Source: a virus. From it: DNA of 58,342 bases. Positions 41,366 to 50,400 of the stretch are shown in pieces. The stretch covers positions 64,001 through 122,342 of IMG/VR virus record IMGVR_UViG_3300009695_000004. One strand, written 5' to 3'. How positions within the stretch are numbered: position 1 is the stretch's first letter; the number at the start of each line of letters is the position of its first letter. A program made the position numbers and the translations under genes. A model generated the notes under the pieces. That model worked only from the letters and a program-made list of their open reading frames with translations, made no database searches and was not told the DNA's origin.

Positions 41366-41620
41366 TTAAATTTGCTTATTTAATGTTTCTTTAATCTCTG
41401 CATATTTAGCTCTATTATGTTCGAGTCCATCTTCAGTGGTTGTATCAATACCATGTCTTGAAACTGAACCTACACTAAATAATTGATGTCCTAATGCTAC
41501 ATACAAACGGTTTAGCATATCAATATCTTTGTCACCTTTAATATTAATATGACAAGCTAATTCCTCTGAGTTATCATCATTCCATTCACCACTAACGTTT
41601 ATTTCTATCGTTTTTAACAT
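41366..41620 (-). CDS. Protein of unknown function
   Basis: Encodes 84 residues after AGAGGAGGAAATGTA. The first half looks like a strand pair (TIEINVSGEWNDDNSEELACHI), the second is helical. Not recognised. Confidence 0.55.
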   Translation of the reverse strand: MLKTIEINVSGEWNDDNSEELACHINIKGDKDIDMLNRLYVALGHQLFSVGSVSRHGIDTTTEDGLEHNRAKYAEIKETLNKQI

Positions 41621-41636
41621 TACATTTCCTCCTCTA

Positions 41637-41951
41637 TTAAATCACTATTTCAGCCCTATTTTCGCTCCATTTCACTAAGCTTAGCCATTCTACCTTTACA
41701 GCGTTATCTCTAGCATTTTGCCATGTTTCGTCGTCTATAGCCAAGTGTTTTTGCATTGTATATATGTAAGTCCACCATGCGGTTGAGTTTATCTGAATTA
41801 TTTGTTCTGTAGTTTCTTCAATTGGAATGCCCTTGTATTCATCTGGATTATCCTCAAGTCTTCTCGTAAATTTTTCAGTTTCATAGAAGTATTCCATCCA
41901 TATGCCATAAGCTAAATTATACTTTGGAGTTAATAATATATTATCTTCCAT
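41637..41951 (-). CDS. Protein of unknown function
   Basis: Encodes 104 helical residues after TAGGAGGTAAGT; the TAG of that ribosome site is the stop of the 28-residue gene upstream. Tryptophan-rich (NSTAWWTYIYTMQKHLAIDDE). No known family. Confidence 0.6.
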   Translation of the reverse strand: MEDNILLTPKYNLAYGIWMEYFYETEKFTRRLEDNPDEYKGIPIEETTEQIIQINSTAWWTYIYTMQKHLAIDDETWQNARDNAVKVEWLSLVKWSENRAEIVI

Positions 41952-41960
41952 ACTTACCTC

Positions 41961-42047
41961 CTATTTGATATTAGATATATTGAATTTCTTATGATGTATT
42001 CCATCGTTAAGTCCTGTTTTAAATGCAACAACTATTTGTTTTAACAT
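41961..42047 (-). CDS. 28-residue peptide gene
   Basis: Encodes MLKQIVVAFKTG followed by LNDGIHHKKFNISNIK. AAAGGAGGATATATC gives an excellent ribosome site, and its stop TAG is part of the next gene's TAGGAGG. This arrangement supports real, coupled translation. Function unknown. Confidence 0.55.
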   Translation of the reverse strand: MLKQIVVAFKTGLNDGIHHKKFNISNIK

Positions 42048-42073
42048 GATATATCCTCCTTTAGTAATTTTTT

Positions 42074-42301
42074 TTACTTCAATATCCATTTTGCAAATAT
42101 GCTATTATCTAATGTTTCGTATACCTTACAATCCATTATTTTGTACCCATCTTTTGAAACATTTATAGGAAAATTCAATGAACTAAGCATAATTTGCAAT
42201 GCTTCATAATTTACAAGGATTGCGTTTGGTTTAATCATATAATTTCCCATAAATATTCTAAAAGTACTTCTCAAACCCTCAAACATTTCATTATAATCCA
42301 T
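42074..42301 (-). CDS. Small protein of unknown function
   Basis: Encodes 75 residues after AAGGAGGATATCA. Contains KPNAILVNYEALQIMLSS, a helix-strand pattern. Not recognised. Confidence 0.55.
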   Translation of the reverse strand: MDYNEMFEGLRSTFRIFMGNYMIKPNAILVNYEALQIMLSSLNFPINVSKDGYKIMDCKVYETLDNSIFAKWILK

Positions 42302-42312
42302 TGATATCCTCC

Positions 42313-42573
42313 TTATTCTAATGGCATTTCAAAAACTACAATACATTGATTAGGATCAGCAGGATTAATGTATCTTAATTCACATATAATTTCTTCTAAG
42401 ACTTCAATTGCTCTTTCTATAGATTTGTAACTACCTAATACATATTCATATCTTCCAGTATGAGTAGTTATACTCCACATATTTTCTGGCTCTAGATTAA
42501 ATGCACTCTCAATATGAAATGATTTAGTATCGATATCGACTAGAAGTGTTTTAACTTGATTTCTTATCCACAT
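42313..42573 (-). CDS. Protein of unknown function
   Basis: Encodes 86 residues after GGGAGGAATGTATT. Strand-rich with one amphipathic helix (SIERAIEVLEEIICELRY), similar in shape to small phage proteins that carry a helix between two beta hairpins. Unknown. Confidence 0.55.
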   Translation of the reverse strand: MWIRNQVKTLLVDIDTKSFHIESAFNLEPENMWSITTHTGRYEYVLGSYKSIERAIEVLEEIICELRYINPADPNQCIVVFEMPLE

Positions 42574-42590
42574 AATACATTCCTCCCATT

Positions 42591-42923
42591 TTATATTTGA
42601 TTTATTATTTTTAATTGACTACATAAAGCTAATCGTTCATTATTAAGTTTATCAAGTTTAGTTTCATGTTGACATATTAGGGTGTTTATTTCTTCTTCAA
42701 TTCCCCGTAATGCTTCTTTGTAAATTACTTCATAATATTCTTCTTTTGTAATTTCTTCACATTTAAGTTTATCCTCTACTACATCTTTAGCTCTAAAAGA
42801 ATCAATTCTGCTAAAGCTACCTTCACCTATAAATTCGTGGTGCTCATACCATTCACTTTTATAATTTAGTCTTGCATACCACCATCCGTCATCAAATAGT
42901 ATTTTTACATATTCTGAGTACAT
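42591..42923 (-). CDS. Protein of unknown function, first gene after promoter
   Basis: Encodes 110 residues after TTAGGAGGGGAATA. The first half is strand-rich and aromatic (LFDDGWWYARLNYKSEWYEH), the second a coiled coil. It is the first gene downstream of a strong minus-strand promoter and a 5' stem-loop. It ends in INQI, where the final codons overlap a copy of the gene-junction motif. Confidence 0.6.
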   Translation of the reverse strand: MYSEYVKILFDDGWWYARLNYKSEWYEHHEFIGEGSFSRIDSFRAKDVVEDKLKCEEITKEEYYEVIYKEALRGIEEEINTLICQHETKLDKLNNERLALCSQLKIINQI

Positions 42924-42947
42924 TATTCCCCTCCTAATATAAAATTT

Positions 42948-42971
42948 TAGTAGTAGGTTGTCCCACTACTA
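42948..42971 (-). promoter_or_regulatory. 5' stem-loop of early transcript
   Basis: On the minus-strand RNA TAGTAGTGGG pairs with CCTACTACTA (one G-U) around ACAA. It starts within a few bases of the predicted transcript start, so it could protect the mRNA 5' end. Confidence 0.5.
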
Positions 42972-42973
42972 AT

Positions 42974-43002
42974 AGTATATAATATTATATTCTGATTGTC
43001 AA
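42974..43002 (-). promoter_or_regulatory. Sigma-A promoter for early sub-operon
   Basis: TTGACA (43002-42997), 17-base spacer, TATACT (42979-42974). The spacer (AATATAAT inside) is very like those at 7309 and 51745. Confidence 0.75.
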
Positions 43003-43039
43003 CCATATGAAAGGATATTTTTATTTTATTTTTGGATTG

Positions 43040-43438
43040 TTAATCTGCTGTAATATATCCAACTGCTTGTTTACATATATACTGAACATCACTTAATATT
43101 CTACGATCGATTCCTTCTTCACATAATACTAAATCTAGCTTTGTTTTACCTGGGCGTAATTCTTTTGCTATTATGACTTCTACGGCTTTATTAAAATGTC
43201 TCATGCTCATATGTTGAAGATAATCTCTTGATTTTTCATATTTAACGACTATTGGACATTTATATTTATGTGCCAGTTGTAACAAGGTGTATGTCTTGCC
43301 TATTCCTCTGGTATAAATATAAACAGGTTTAAAATAATCCTTACCTTTCTTGATGTAGTATAAAAGTTCATAATATAGTGCTTTTTGCTTTAGTTTGAAG
43401 GATAGTTTTTCTAAGAATTTACTTAGTTTTAATAACAT
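43040..43438 (-). CDS. Small P-loop ATPase-like protein
   Basis: Encodes 132 residues. Walker A is YTRGIGKTYT (about 44-53) and a Walker-B-like segment is LDLVLCEEG (about 104-112). The basic N-terminus and short length are unlike full helicases; a small phage ATPase or terminase-like fragment is possible. Its ATG overlaps the previous stop by one base (TAATG), so the two genes are coupled. Confidence 0.6.
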   Translation of the reverse strand: MLLKLSKFLEKLSFKLKQKALYYELLYYIKKGKDYFKPVYIYTRGIGKTYTLLQLAHKYKCPIVVKYEKSRDYLQHMSMRHFNKAVEVIIAKELRPGKTKLDLVLCEEGIDRRILSDVQYICKQAVGYITAD

Positions 43439-43632
43439 TAATAATTACCTTCTTCCATATCTTCATCTGATATTTCTCTTTCAACGACTTTAATTCCCGT
43501 TAAATCCTTGATTAAACCCATCCAACCCCACTCGGTTACTTCATGCCCTTCTGTCCATATATCTCCATCAACTTTTAACACTTCCCAATCTCCTTCTGGG
43601 CAAGTTATTAATTCTATTTTACGCATATCCAT
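43438..43632 (-). CDS. Small acidic protein, unknown
   Basis: Encodes 64 residues from ATG 43632 (a TTG directly before it is the alternative; GGAGG is eight bases upstream of the ATG). Contains CPEGDWEVLKVDGDIW. The start overlaps the preceding stop (TGATG). Confidence 0.6.
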   Translation of the reverse strand: MDMRKIELITCPEGDWEVLKVDGDIWTEGHEVTEWGWMGLIKDLTGIKVVEREISDEDMEEGNY

Positions 43633-43823
43633 CAATAATACCTCCGATCATTTATTTGTTTTTCGATTGCAACTAACCATTCCTTTTCCTCAATATTGAA
43701 TATATCCCTATTCATGTCTCTTCCTAAATTATATACAAGTTGTCCGAATCTTAAATCAGGACTTAGCAGCCATAACTCTTTAAATTTTTCTAGAAATGGT
43801 TTTATTCTTTCAGGGTCTCTCAT
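43632..43823 (-). CDS. DUF1040-like small protein
   Basis: Encodes 63 residues after AAGGAGGTAATATT. MRDPERIKPFLEKFKELWLL followed by SPDLRFGQLVYNLGRD matches the pattern of DUF1040 (YihD-like) proteins common in phages: an N-terminal 'RDPxRI' and an 'NPDLRLGQLI' core. The family function is unknown. Confidence 0.75.
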   Translation of the reverse strand: MRDPERIKPFLEKFKELWLLSPDLRFGQLVYNLGRDMNRDIFNIEEKEWLVAIEKQINDRRYY

Positions 43824-43835
43824 AATATTACCTCC

Positions 43836-44063
43836 TTAAAAATATATTGTGTTTTGAAATATTAAATTACCATTTTCATCCTTTTTATAATACAGCATAC
43901 AAGAACTATCTTTTGAATTACTAGAAGCTATATCAACTGCTATGACATATTTATCTTCGGCAAGGCACAACTCATTTATAGTGTCTTGTATAATTTCTGT
44001 TGAGATAAATTTATTTTTGTCTTCTTCTGAGGTCTGACTTTCTAAATAAATCTTTTTTATCAC
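43836..44063 (-). CDS. Protein of unknown function
   Basis: Encodes 75 residues after GGAGGAAATAACGTG. Contains VIAVDIASSNSKDSSCMLYY, which resembles a short actin- or RuvC-like strand with a DIA motif but is far too short for that fold. Unknown. Confidence 0.55.
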   Translation of the reverse strand: MIKKIYLESQTSEEDKNKFISTEIIQDTINELCLAEDKYVIAVDIASSNSKDSSCMLYYKKDENGNLIFQNTIYF

Positions 44064-44084
44064 GTTATTTCCTCCAAATAGAAT

Positions 44085-44285
44085 CTATAATTTAAAAACT
44101 ACATATAAACATATTCCGGCGTTTAGAAAACTAGAAAAGCTTGGATATATCATATTTGTGTATTGAATTTTAAATGGATAAATTGATCCTCGTTTTTCAT
44201 TAATTTTTCTAATAATTATTGTGACCGGTAAAATCAATCCAACTACAATCCAGATTATTCCAAATATTAAAAATACTATTTTCAT
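44085..44285 (-). CDS. Small membrane protein, two helices
   Basis: Encodes 66 residues after GGAGGTTTATTATGA. A long N-terminal hydrophobic segment (MKIVFLIFGIIWIVVGLI) and a second near the end (FLNAGICLYVVFKL) flank a basic loop. An inner-membrane early protein of unknown role. Confidence 0.6.
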   Translation of the reverse strand: MKIVFLIFGIIWIVVGLILPVTIIIRKINEKRGSIYPFKIQYTNMIYPSFSSFLNAGICLYVVFKL

Positions 44286-44314
44286 AATAAACCTCCTTTC
44301 AATAATATTATATT

Positions 44315-44518
44315 CTATTTGTTCATATCAACTAACACTAACTTAGGAAATCTCATTTTCATTATCGCCCCTGGATTAAGCCTACCATCAGATTCTTTAT
44401 CAATTACTATTGCACCACAATTTGGACACCATCTAATTACTTCAATACTCATGCCATCATGTGTTTTACTATCTATTACAATCAAATCATGATTACCATC
44501 TTTACACGATTGTTCCAC
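44315..44518 (-). CDS. Small zinc-binding protein, GTG start
   Basis: Encodes 67 residues from GTG 44518; AAAGGAAGTGATAGA precedes it and no ATG fits. SCKDGNHDL and CPNCGAIVI form a zinc site typical of short phage zinc ribbons. Role unknown. Confidence 0.6.
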   Translation of the reverse strand: MEQSCKDGNHDLIVIDSKTHDGMSIEVIRWCPNCGAIVIDKESDGRLNPGAIMKMRFPKLVLVDMNK

Positions 44519-44590
44519 TCTATCACTTCCTTTAATATTTATACAAGTCCTTTAAAAATGCTCTTTTATGTTATATTTTTGAATTGTGAA

Positions 44591-45112
44591 CTAACATATA
44601 CTTTTATCTAAATACTCAAAATTCAAACTATCATTAAAAATTCCACTACATAAATATCCACTCTGAAAAGGTACACCACTTGCTTTGTTTTCACCGTTTT
44701 TTATATAATTAACTCGTGGACTTAAATATAATAATTCTGTTTTGTTATTTTTAAACATTTCAAATCTTTCTCTATGGTCAAATATACCTTGAAAATTTAT
44801 AAGCATGGCAAACGGTTTTCCTATTTCATAAAGTTTTTTAAACACATCTCCTTTTAAACTATATGGAGGATTGCTTATTATATAATCACATTTTGGAATA
44901 GTTACTTTGAAAAAATCTTGTCCAGTTTCTATATGTCCAAAAATAACTTCAAACCCATGTTGTCTAAAGCATTTTACATAATTGCTTTCCTCTTTATCAA
45001 AAGGACACCAAATTATACTTTTAGGTTTTAGAAATTTTATCATTGGATAAACTCCATAAATAGGTGTAAAATATTCATCATTTTTATTAAATTCATATTG
45101 AAATTGTGCCAT
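44591..45112 (-). CDS. DNA N6-adenine methyltransferase-like protein
   Basis: Encodes 173 residues; ATG 45112 follows AAGGAGGGCAAT. NDEYFTP near the start and CDYIISNPPYSLKGDVF at 75-91 give the NPPY catalytic motif IV of amino-methyltransferases. The AdoMet motif is degenerate (SIIWCPFDKEESNYV), as in the short phage proteins that share the 'IIWCPFD' segment. It may be a true methyltransferase for phage DNA or an inactive relative. Confidence 0.65.
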   Translation of the reverse strand: MAQFQYEFNKNDEYFTPIYGVYPMIKFLKPKSIIWCPFDKEESNYVKCFRQHGFEVIFGHIETGQDFFKVTIPKCDYIISNPPYSLKGDVFKKLYEIGKPFAMLINFQGIFDHRERFEMFKNNKTELLYLSPRVNYIKNGENKASGVPFQSGYLCSGIFNDSLNFEYLDKSIC

Positions 45113-45171
45113 ATTGCCCTCCTTAATGTTATTGCGTTGTATATTCAAATATTTCATTTAAAACTCGAATT

Positions 45172-45594
45172 TTAATTGTTATCCTGTAAATACATACTCC
45201 AGATATAATCTAATGCCTCATCTAATTCATCAAATCGAATTGATATACTTTCAGTTATATGTGGCTGCACTCCATATAAATAATTATTATTGAAAGCTAT
45301 AACCGGAATATCGTGTAAAAAACTATAAAATATTTCAAATAAACTTCCTTGACTACACTCTAACTTATCTAGATTAAGTAGAACAATATCAGATTGTTTA
45401 AGATAGGCTAAGTTTTGCGTAACCACACCTTTAGTATTGAATTTTTTATTAATATCATAGTTAATGCAAGGATTAAATACTTTAAGATGAGTACCTTCAA
45501 ATTCTGTAGTAGCAGTTTCTCTCCATTCGGTAGCATCTTTAAAATATCCTAATCTATCGTGCTCAGACATACATCCTGCTAGATAAATTAACAT
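45172..45594 (-). CDS. Nucleoside 2-deoxyribosyltransferase-like protein
   Basis: Encodes 140 residues; the ATG follows GGGGAGTGAAGTAG, whose TAG ends the upstream gene. MLIYLAGCMS at the start, SDIVLLNLDK (about 85-94) and CSQGSLFEIFYSF (about 97-109, with the S-x-G-x-x-x-E catalytic glutamate) match the deoxyribosyltransferase fold. Such enzymes swap or remove bases of deoxynucleosides, useful for recycling host nucleotides. Confidence 0.7.
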   Translation of the reverse strand: MLIYLAGCMSEHDRLGYFKDATEWRETATTEFEGTHLKVFNPCINYDINKKFNTKGVVTQNLAYLKQSDIVLLNLDKLECSQGSLFEIFYSFLHDIPVIAFNNNYLYGVQPHITESISIRFDELDEALDYIWSMYLQDNN

Positions 45595-46119
45595 CTACTT
45601 CACTCCCCATAGTTTTAGATTTTCTACAATATTAAAAGTAGCGACCTTAATATTATTGTTCTGTATAACGTAATTAACTTCGTGCTCTACTCCTCTAAAG
45701 GTATCTCTATCAGAAATTATTCTTCTGCAAATTTCAGTTATGTCATCGCCTCTATTTGTTAATCTTAATAGCCTTTCACGTTCAGGAACTTCAATAAAGA
45801 AAGATATTATATTCACTATCTGTCTTTCTAAACTTCTTAACCCACAAGGATCAAGAACAACTATTCTATCACTATTACAATCTGATTTAGCCATTCCATA
45901 AAGCCAACCTCTATATCCACTTGTTTCAATAAAGAAATCATTAGATTTCATATCTTTGAACATTTCTTCCGATATAAAATTATAAGAAACTCCATTAATT
46001 TCACCATGACGAATTGGCCTTGTAGTATAGCTCACTACTGGTTTTAAACTTGTGAACTCTACTACCTTATTCATCAAAGTATCTTTGCCACTTCCGGAAT
46101 GTCCACACAATACTACCAT
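45595..46119 (-). CDS. Guanylate-kinase-like (d)NMP kinase
   Basis: Encodes 174 residues after GGAGGGTTTATATG. P-loop GHSGSGKDT at 6-14 and SYTTRPIRHGE at about 29-39 match the guanylate kinase family, in which SxTTRxxRxGE binds the base. Asp13 replaces the usual serine after the lysine, as in phage deoxynucleotide kinases. It would phosphorylate a (d)NMP for phage DNA synthesis; the base preference cannot be read. Confidence 0.75.
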   Translation of the reverse strand: MVVLCGHSGSGKDTLMNKVVEFTSLKPVVSYTTRPIRHGEINGVSYNFISEEMFKDMKSNDFFIETSGYRGWLYGMAKSDCNSDRIVVLDPCGLRSLERQIVNIISFFIEVPERERLLRLTNRGDDITEICRRIISDRDTFRGVEHEVNYVIQNNNIKVATFNIVENLKLWGVK

Positions 46120-46139
46120 ATAAACCCTCCTCTAAATTT

Positions 46140-46166
46140 AGGTAGAAGGAATTTAACCCTCTACCT
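46140..46166 (-). promoter_or_regulatory. Leader hairpin, functional on minus-strand RNA
   Basis: AGGTAGAGGG pairs with CCTTCTACCT around TTAAATT. One pair is G-U in the minus-strand RNA and would be A-C on the plus strand, which fits a role in the minus-strand transcript. No T run follows. Confidence 0.5.
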
Positions 46167-46172
46167 TTTGAA

Positions 46173-46604
46173 TTATTTAATTCCGTATTTAGCACATTGA
46201 AGTAAAAATCCTAAGTGATTCCAAACTCTATTGTAAATCGCATCACGACATATGCCACTTCCTATATCCATATTAAAGTTTGCAGGATCAACACATGAAG
46301 ATGATTCAGTAATTATAAATCCATTAGCTAAAGTTGCGTTTGCTATTGTAGTCTTTTTTCCCCATTTTGAGAACTTAATATCTTTTACAAAATCATGAAC
46401 ATTTGTTTCCATAATAGTATTGTTGTCTCCTACCTCCATATGAGTCTTTTCAAATTCTTCTTTAGGCTGCCATGAAATATATCCGTCTGGAGAAGTTATC
46501 TCATAACCCTCTCCTCCAACTACAGACATACCTGATTGCTCTGAATATTCAAATGCTGACATTGGTTTAGCTTCTACCATTTCAAATCCTATATATTTTT
46601 TCAT
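46173..46604 (-). CDS. Phage Gp49-like protein
   Basis: Encodes 143 residues after AAGGAGGAAATGTT. The second half, with KTTIANATLANGFIITESSS, CVDPANFNMDIGSGICRDAI and WNHLGFLLQCAKYG, matches the Gp49/Gp66 phage family found in many tailed phages. The family occurs near replication or metabolic genes; its biochemical role is not established. Confidence 0.8.
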   Translation of the reverse strand: MKKYIGFEMVEAKPMSAFEYSEQSGMSVVGGEGYEITSPDGYISWQPKEEFEKTHMEVGDNNTIMETNVHDFVKDIKFSKWGKKTTIANATLANGFIITESSSCVDPANFNMDIGSGICRDAIYNRVWNHLGFLLQCAKYGIK

Positions 46605-46673
46605 AACATTTCCTCCTTATATTTTACTTTTGATTTGTATTACTATTTTCAATTAAAATCAGAATTTATAGGT

Positions 46674-46967
46674 TTATATAGATTCAATAACTCCCTGAGT
46701 ATAATCAAACAATCTAAATTCCCCTACTTCCGTAGTAACGACAAGTACATCTTCATCTTCATCTAATTCCTTTTTTATATTTAAAATTGTGTCTCCAAAA
46801 TTGTCTACTAAAAGGTTTGCTATATTTATAGCTGTCTGCTCGGCATTTTGAATGGTTTTAAACATTGTCCCATAATTCTTGAAGTTGGTTAACCATAGAT
46901 ACTCTGACCCGTATTCAATAACCTTGTTTACAAAATCCTTAATTTCATCGACAAACTCTTTTTTCAT
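46674..46967 (-). CDS. Protein of unknown function
   Basis: Encodes 97 residues; ATG 46967 follows AGAAGGAGATATCCATT. Helical with a strand pair near the end (EDVLVVTTEVGEFRLF). Not recognised. Confidence 0.6.
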   Translation of the reverse strand: MKKEFVDEIKDFVNKVIEYGSEYLWLTNFKNYGTMFKTIQNAEQTAINIANLLVDNFGDTILNIKKELDEDEDVLVVTTEVGEFRLFDYTQGVIESI

Positions 46968-47006
46968 AATGGATATCTCCTTCTGCGTAAGTCGCAACCT
47001 TTATTT

Positions 47007-47408
47007 TTATTTATTAGATTGTCTATCAACTTCAATTACTAATTTAGGATGAGGATCTTCCCACCCTTCTGGCTTCATAACTTTCCCATCTTGTTTATAA
47101 TGAGCCTTACCATCACTCCATAATTTACCCATGTTTGCATTTTGTACAATATCAAACAACGGTTCAGGATTAACTCCCATTTCAACAAGAGTTCCCAATG
47201 CAAAATATATTACATCTATCATTGCATCAGCTTGTTCAACTATATCTCCCTCATGCACAGCCTCTAAAAATTCATCAATTTCCTCTAGCATCCATGAATA
47301 TCTTTTAGCTGCTCTATCCATCTCCATTGATTTTGGAGTTTCAGAAAATGGATGATTAAAAGCCTTGTGAAAATCCTTTACTAAATTGTACTCTTTATTT
47401 ATTCCCAT
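47007..47408 (-). CDS. MazG-like nucleotide pyrophosphohydrolase
   Basis: Encodes 133 residues; ATG 47408 follows GAAAGAAGGAATT. EEIDEFLEA (E-x2-E) and EQADAMIDVIYFALG (D-x3-D) are the metal-binding helices of the all-alpha NTP pyrophosphohydrolase family. MGKLWSDGKAHYKQDGKVMK at about 98-117 is the usual C-terminal segment of phage members. It hydrolyses (d)NTPs to monophosphates, and follows the ribonucleotide reductase gene, which fits nucleotide-pool control. Confidence 0.85.
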   Translation of the reverse strand: MGINKEYNLVKDFHKAFNHPFSETPKSMEMDRAAKRYSWMLEEIDEFLEAVHEGDIVEQADAMIDVIYFALGTLVEMGVNPEPLFDIVQNANMGKLWSDGKAHYKQDGKVMKPEGWEDPHPKLVIEVDRQSNK

Positions 47409-47434
47409 AATATAATTCCTTCTTTCCTTATTTT

Positions 47435-50400
47435 TTATGAACATCCGGTTGTCGTGCCACAGTCTTCGCAAACGAAACATGTTCCATTTTTTCTCATATG
47501 TGAACTTCCACATGAAGAGCATGATTTTCCATAAACCTTAGTTCCTTCTTTTGATTTTTTAATCTGATTAGGTGATTTTGATATTACTTCTATTATGTCA
47601 TGGTCAGTTTTTACATATCCTTCTGGTTTAATCTGACAACTAGAATAATCTCCTGTTTCAATTTCTAGTATCTTTGCCAGTAAATCACTTATACTATCGG
47701 CATACTTTATATATGGATGTTCGGTAACAAAACCATGAGGCTCATATTTCTGTCCTTTGAGTGATTTAATTACGTCTGTTATTGGTGCGTTATATTGAAG
47801 CATTTTTGATGTCTGTTTAGATAATGAATCTAATAATCCTTTAGCTAGAGTGCCTTCAGCATCAGCAGTAACATAAATCTCACAAATCTTATTTGTATCC
47901 TGGTATCTAAATAATTTAATCTGTAATTTCAATCCGTCAATTACCGCACAATGTTTATGTCCATCTAATATACCCTTTGGTTTATTTCTTACTGGCCTTT
48001 CTAACTTGGAAGATAAATCATAAGCAATCTTAACCAAATCCTTATATTTCATATCTTCAAACTTCAATTCACTATTTGTATCATCTGTACTATTTAACGG
48101 CTGACTTGCTTTACAATTATCTCTATATAATGCAATTCCCTTAACTCCTAATCTCCATGACTCAAGTTGAACTTGCTCAAAATCATTTACAGTAGCATTA
48201 TTAGGAAGATTAACTGTCTTAGATATTGCACCACTTACCATAGGAGTTAAAGCTGCCATCATTTTAACATGTCCCATTGGTTGAATATATCTAGTTCCAC
48301 TACCACATTTATTAGCAGTATCAAATATAGGTAAATGTTCTTCCTTTAATTGAGGACAAGATTCTATTTGTTGAGCAGTTATTTTATCATTTATAATATT
48401 AATGTCCTCTTCACTATATCCTAAATTCCTAAGTGCTAATGGAATCAATGGATTTACAATGCTCATTCCTCCACCGGAAGCAAGTTTCTTATAAATAATA
48501 TGTGCGAAGAATGGTTCAGTTGATGTGGCTTCACAATCCATTGCAAAAGCAATAGTGCCAGTAGGTGCAATTACTGTTGTTTGGCTATTCCTATATCCAT
48601 GCTCTTCACCTAACTTTATAGTGTTATTCCATATAGTTTTTACATTATCAGAAAGATATTTAAATCCTAATGTATTGAGTAGACTATGATTTAATTTAAT
48701 AGGTTTATAAGTAAGTCTTTCATATTTATCTTCTCTTGCTCCACTAACCCTTGCATGATTTCTAATTACTTCAAGCATATAAGATTTATTGATTTCATAT
48801 TTAGCAAAAGCTCCAATTTCTTTAGCCATTAAACTCGATGTGAAATATGAATAACCTGTGCATATAGACATTAAACTACTAGCTAAATTCCTAGATTCAT
48901 CACTGTCATAAGGTAATCCTAATACTAATAATAACCCTGCTAAATTAGCAATACCTAATCCAGTAGTCCTAAACAAATGAGTTCTTCTCGCCACATCTTC
49001 TGTAGGAAACTGGCCTTTATTAATTGTTGCTTCTAATATTAATTGTCCTAAGAGAATAGCTTGAAGATAACTTTCTACGTTAAATAATTTGGTTTCATTA
49101 TCATAAAATCTTAAAAGGTTTATAGATGCAAGATTACAAGAGGTATCATCTAAGAACGCATATTCCCCACATGGATTAGTAGAATTTATACTATTATGTT
49201 TTGCCCAAGTTTCTCCATCTTCTCCATTAGGACAAGTATGCCATTGATTGAAAATATCAGAGAATTGTAAAGCGGGATCGGCACATTCCCATGAACATCT
49301 ATTAAATTCATTCCATAATTCACTAACCTTTATAGTTTTATTTACAGAATCATCTTTTCTTCCTTTTAATAAATGGTCACTATCTTTTCCAGACTTCTTT
49401 AACTTATCTACCTTTATCATGAAGTCATTAGAAATTCTAATAGTATTATTTCCATTCTGACCTGAAACAGTTTCATAAGCTTCTCCATTAAAGCCAATGT
49501 CATAATTCATCTTTCCTAAATCTCTAACTTTTTGTTCTTCCTTGGCTTTCCATCTTATAAAGTCTAGAATCTCTGGATGATCTACATCAAGTTCTATCAT
49601 CTTTGCAGCTCTCCTTGAGTTGAAAACAACTATTCCACTACCAAAGTAATTATTTTCTCCTGTCCAAATCACAAAGTTATGACCTGAGTTGGCAGTTTTG
49701 TCGTCTAACGTTGGACACTCTACCCCAACATCATATACGTTCATATCTCCAATAGTTTCAATTGATTGGATTCTATGATTGTTAGCGCTTAGTTGCTTCA
49801 AATATCCAGCATACGAACCAAAATGATGAACAATTGCTTTCGTCAATTTATTAATAGAACCAACTTTTGCAATATTTTTTTCTCTAGCCTCCACATATTT
49901 ATCAAAAGTAGAAATATCAATTCCTCTATTTATTAATTTGTATCCAAGATTTATCATTCTCTGATGTGAGGCCAATTCTTGCATACTAGCAGCTCTCCCC
50001 GATTCAGAAAGGATCTTACTTTGTTTGTCTTTATATTTAGAGACTTTATCCTCGTCTTTCCAAAAGTCTGAATCACTATGCATTCCATTCAAACTTCCAC
50101 TATGGTCATATTTATTATTTAAGAATACATGTGTAAAATGTTCAACTTCATCATCCATATGCAATTTAGCGTGTTCGTCTTGATTGGTCAAAAATTCAAA
50201 ATTAGACGGACTATTATTAATTTTTGTTTTATCTTTATGATGTATGACTGTTTTACCTTCAGTATAACCTCCAAGTAAATCATTGGCAATCATTTGATGT
50301 AATCTCATCTTTCCTTTCTTGCCATCTTTGAGACCTATTCTTGGATATCCATCACTGTCGTCTATAGCACAATTAAATATTGATTGCCCAACTTTTAAAC

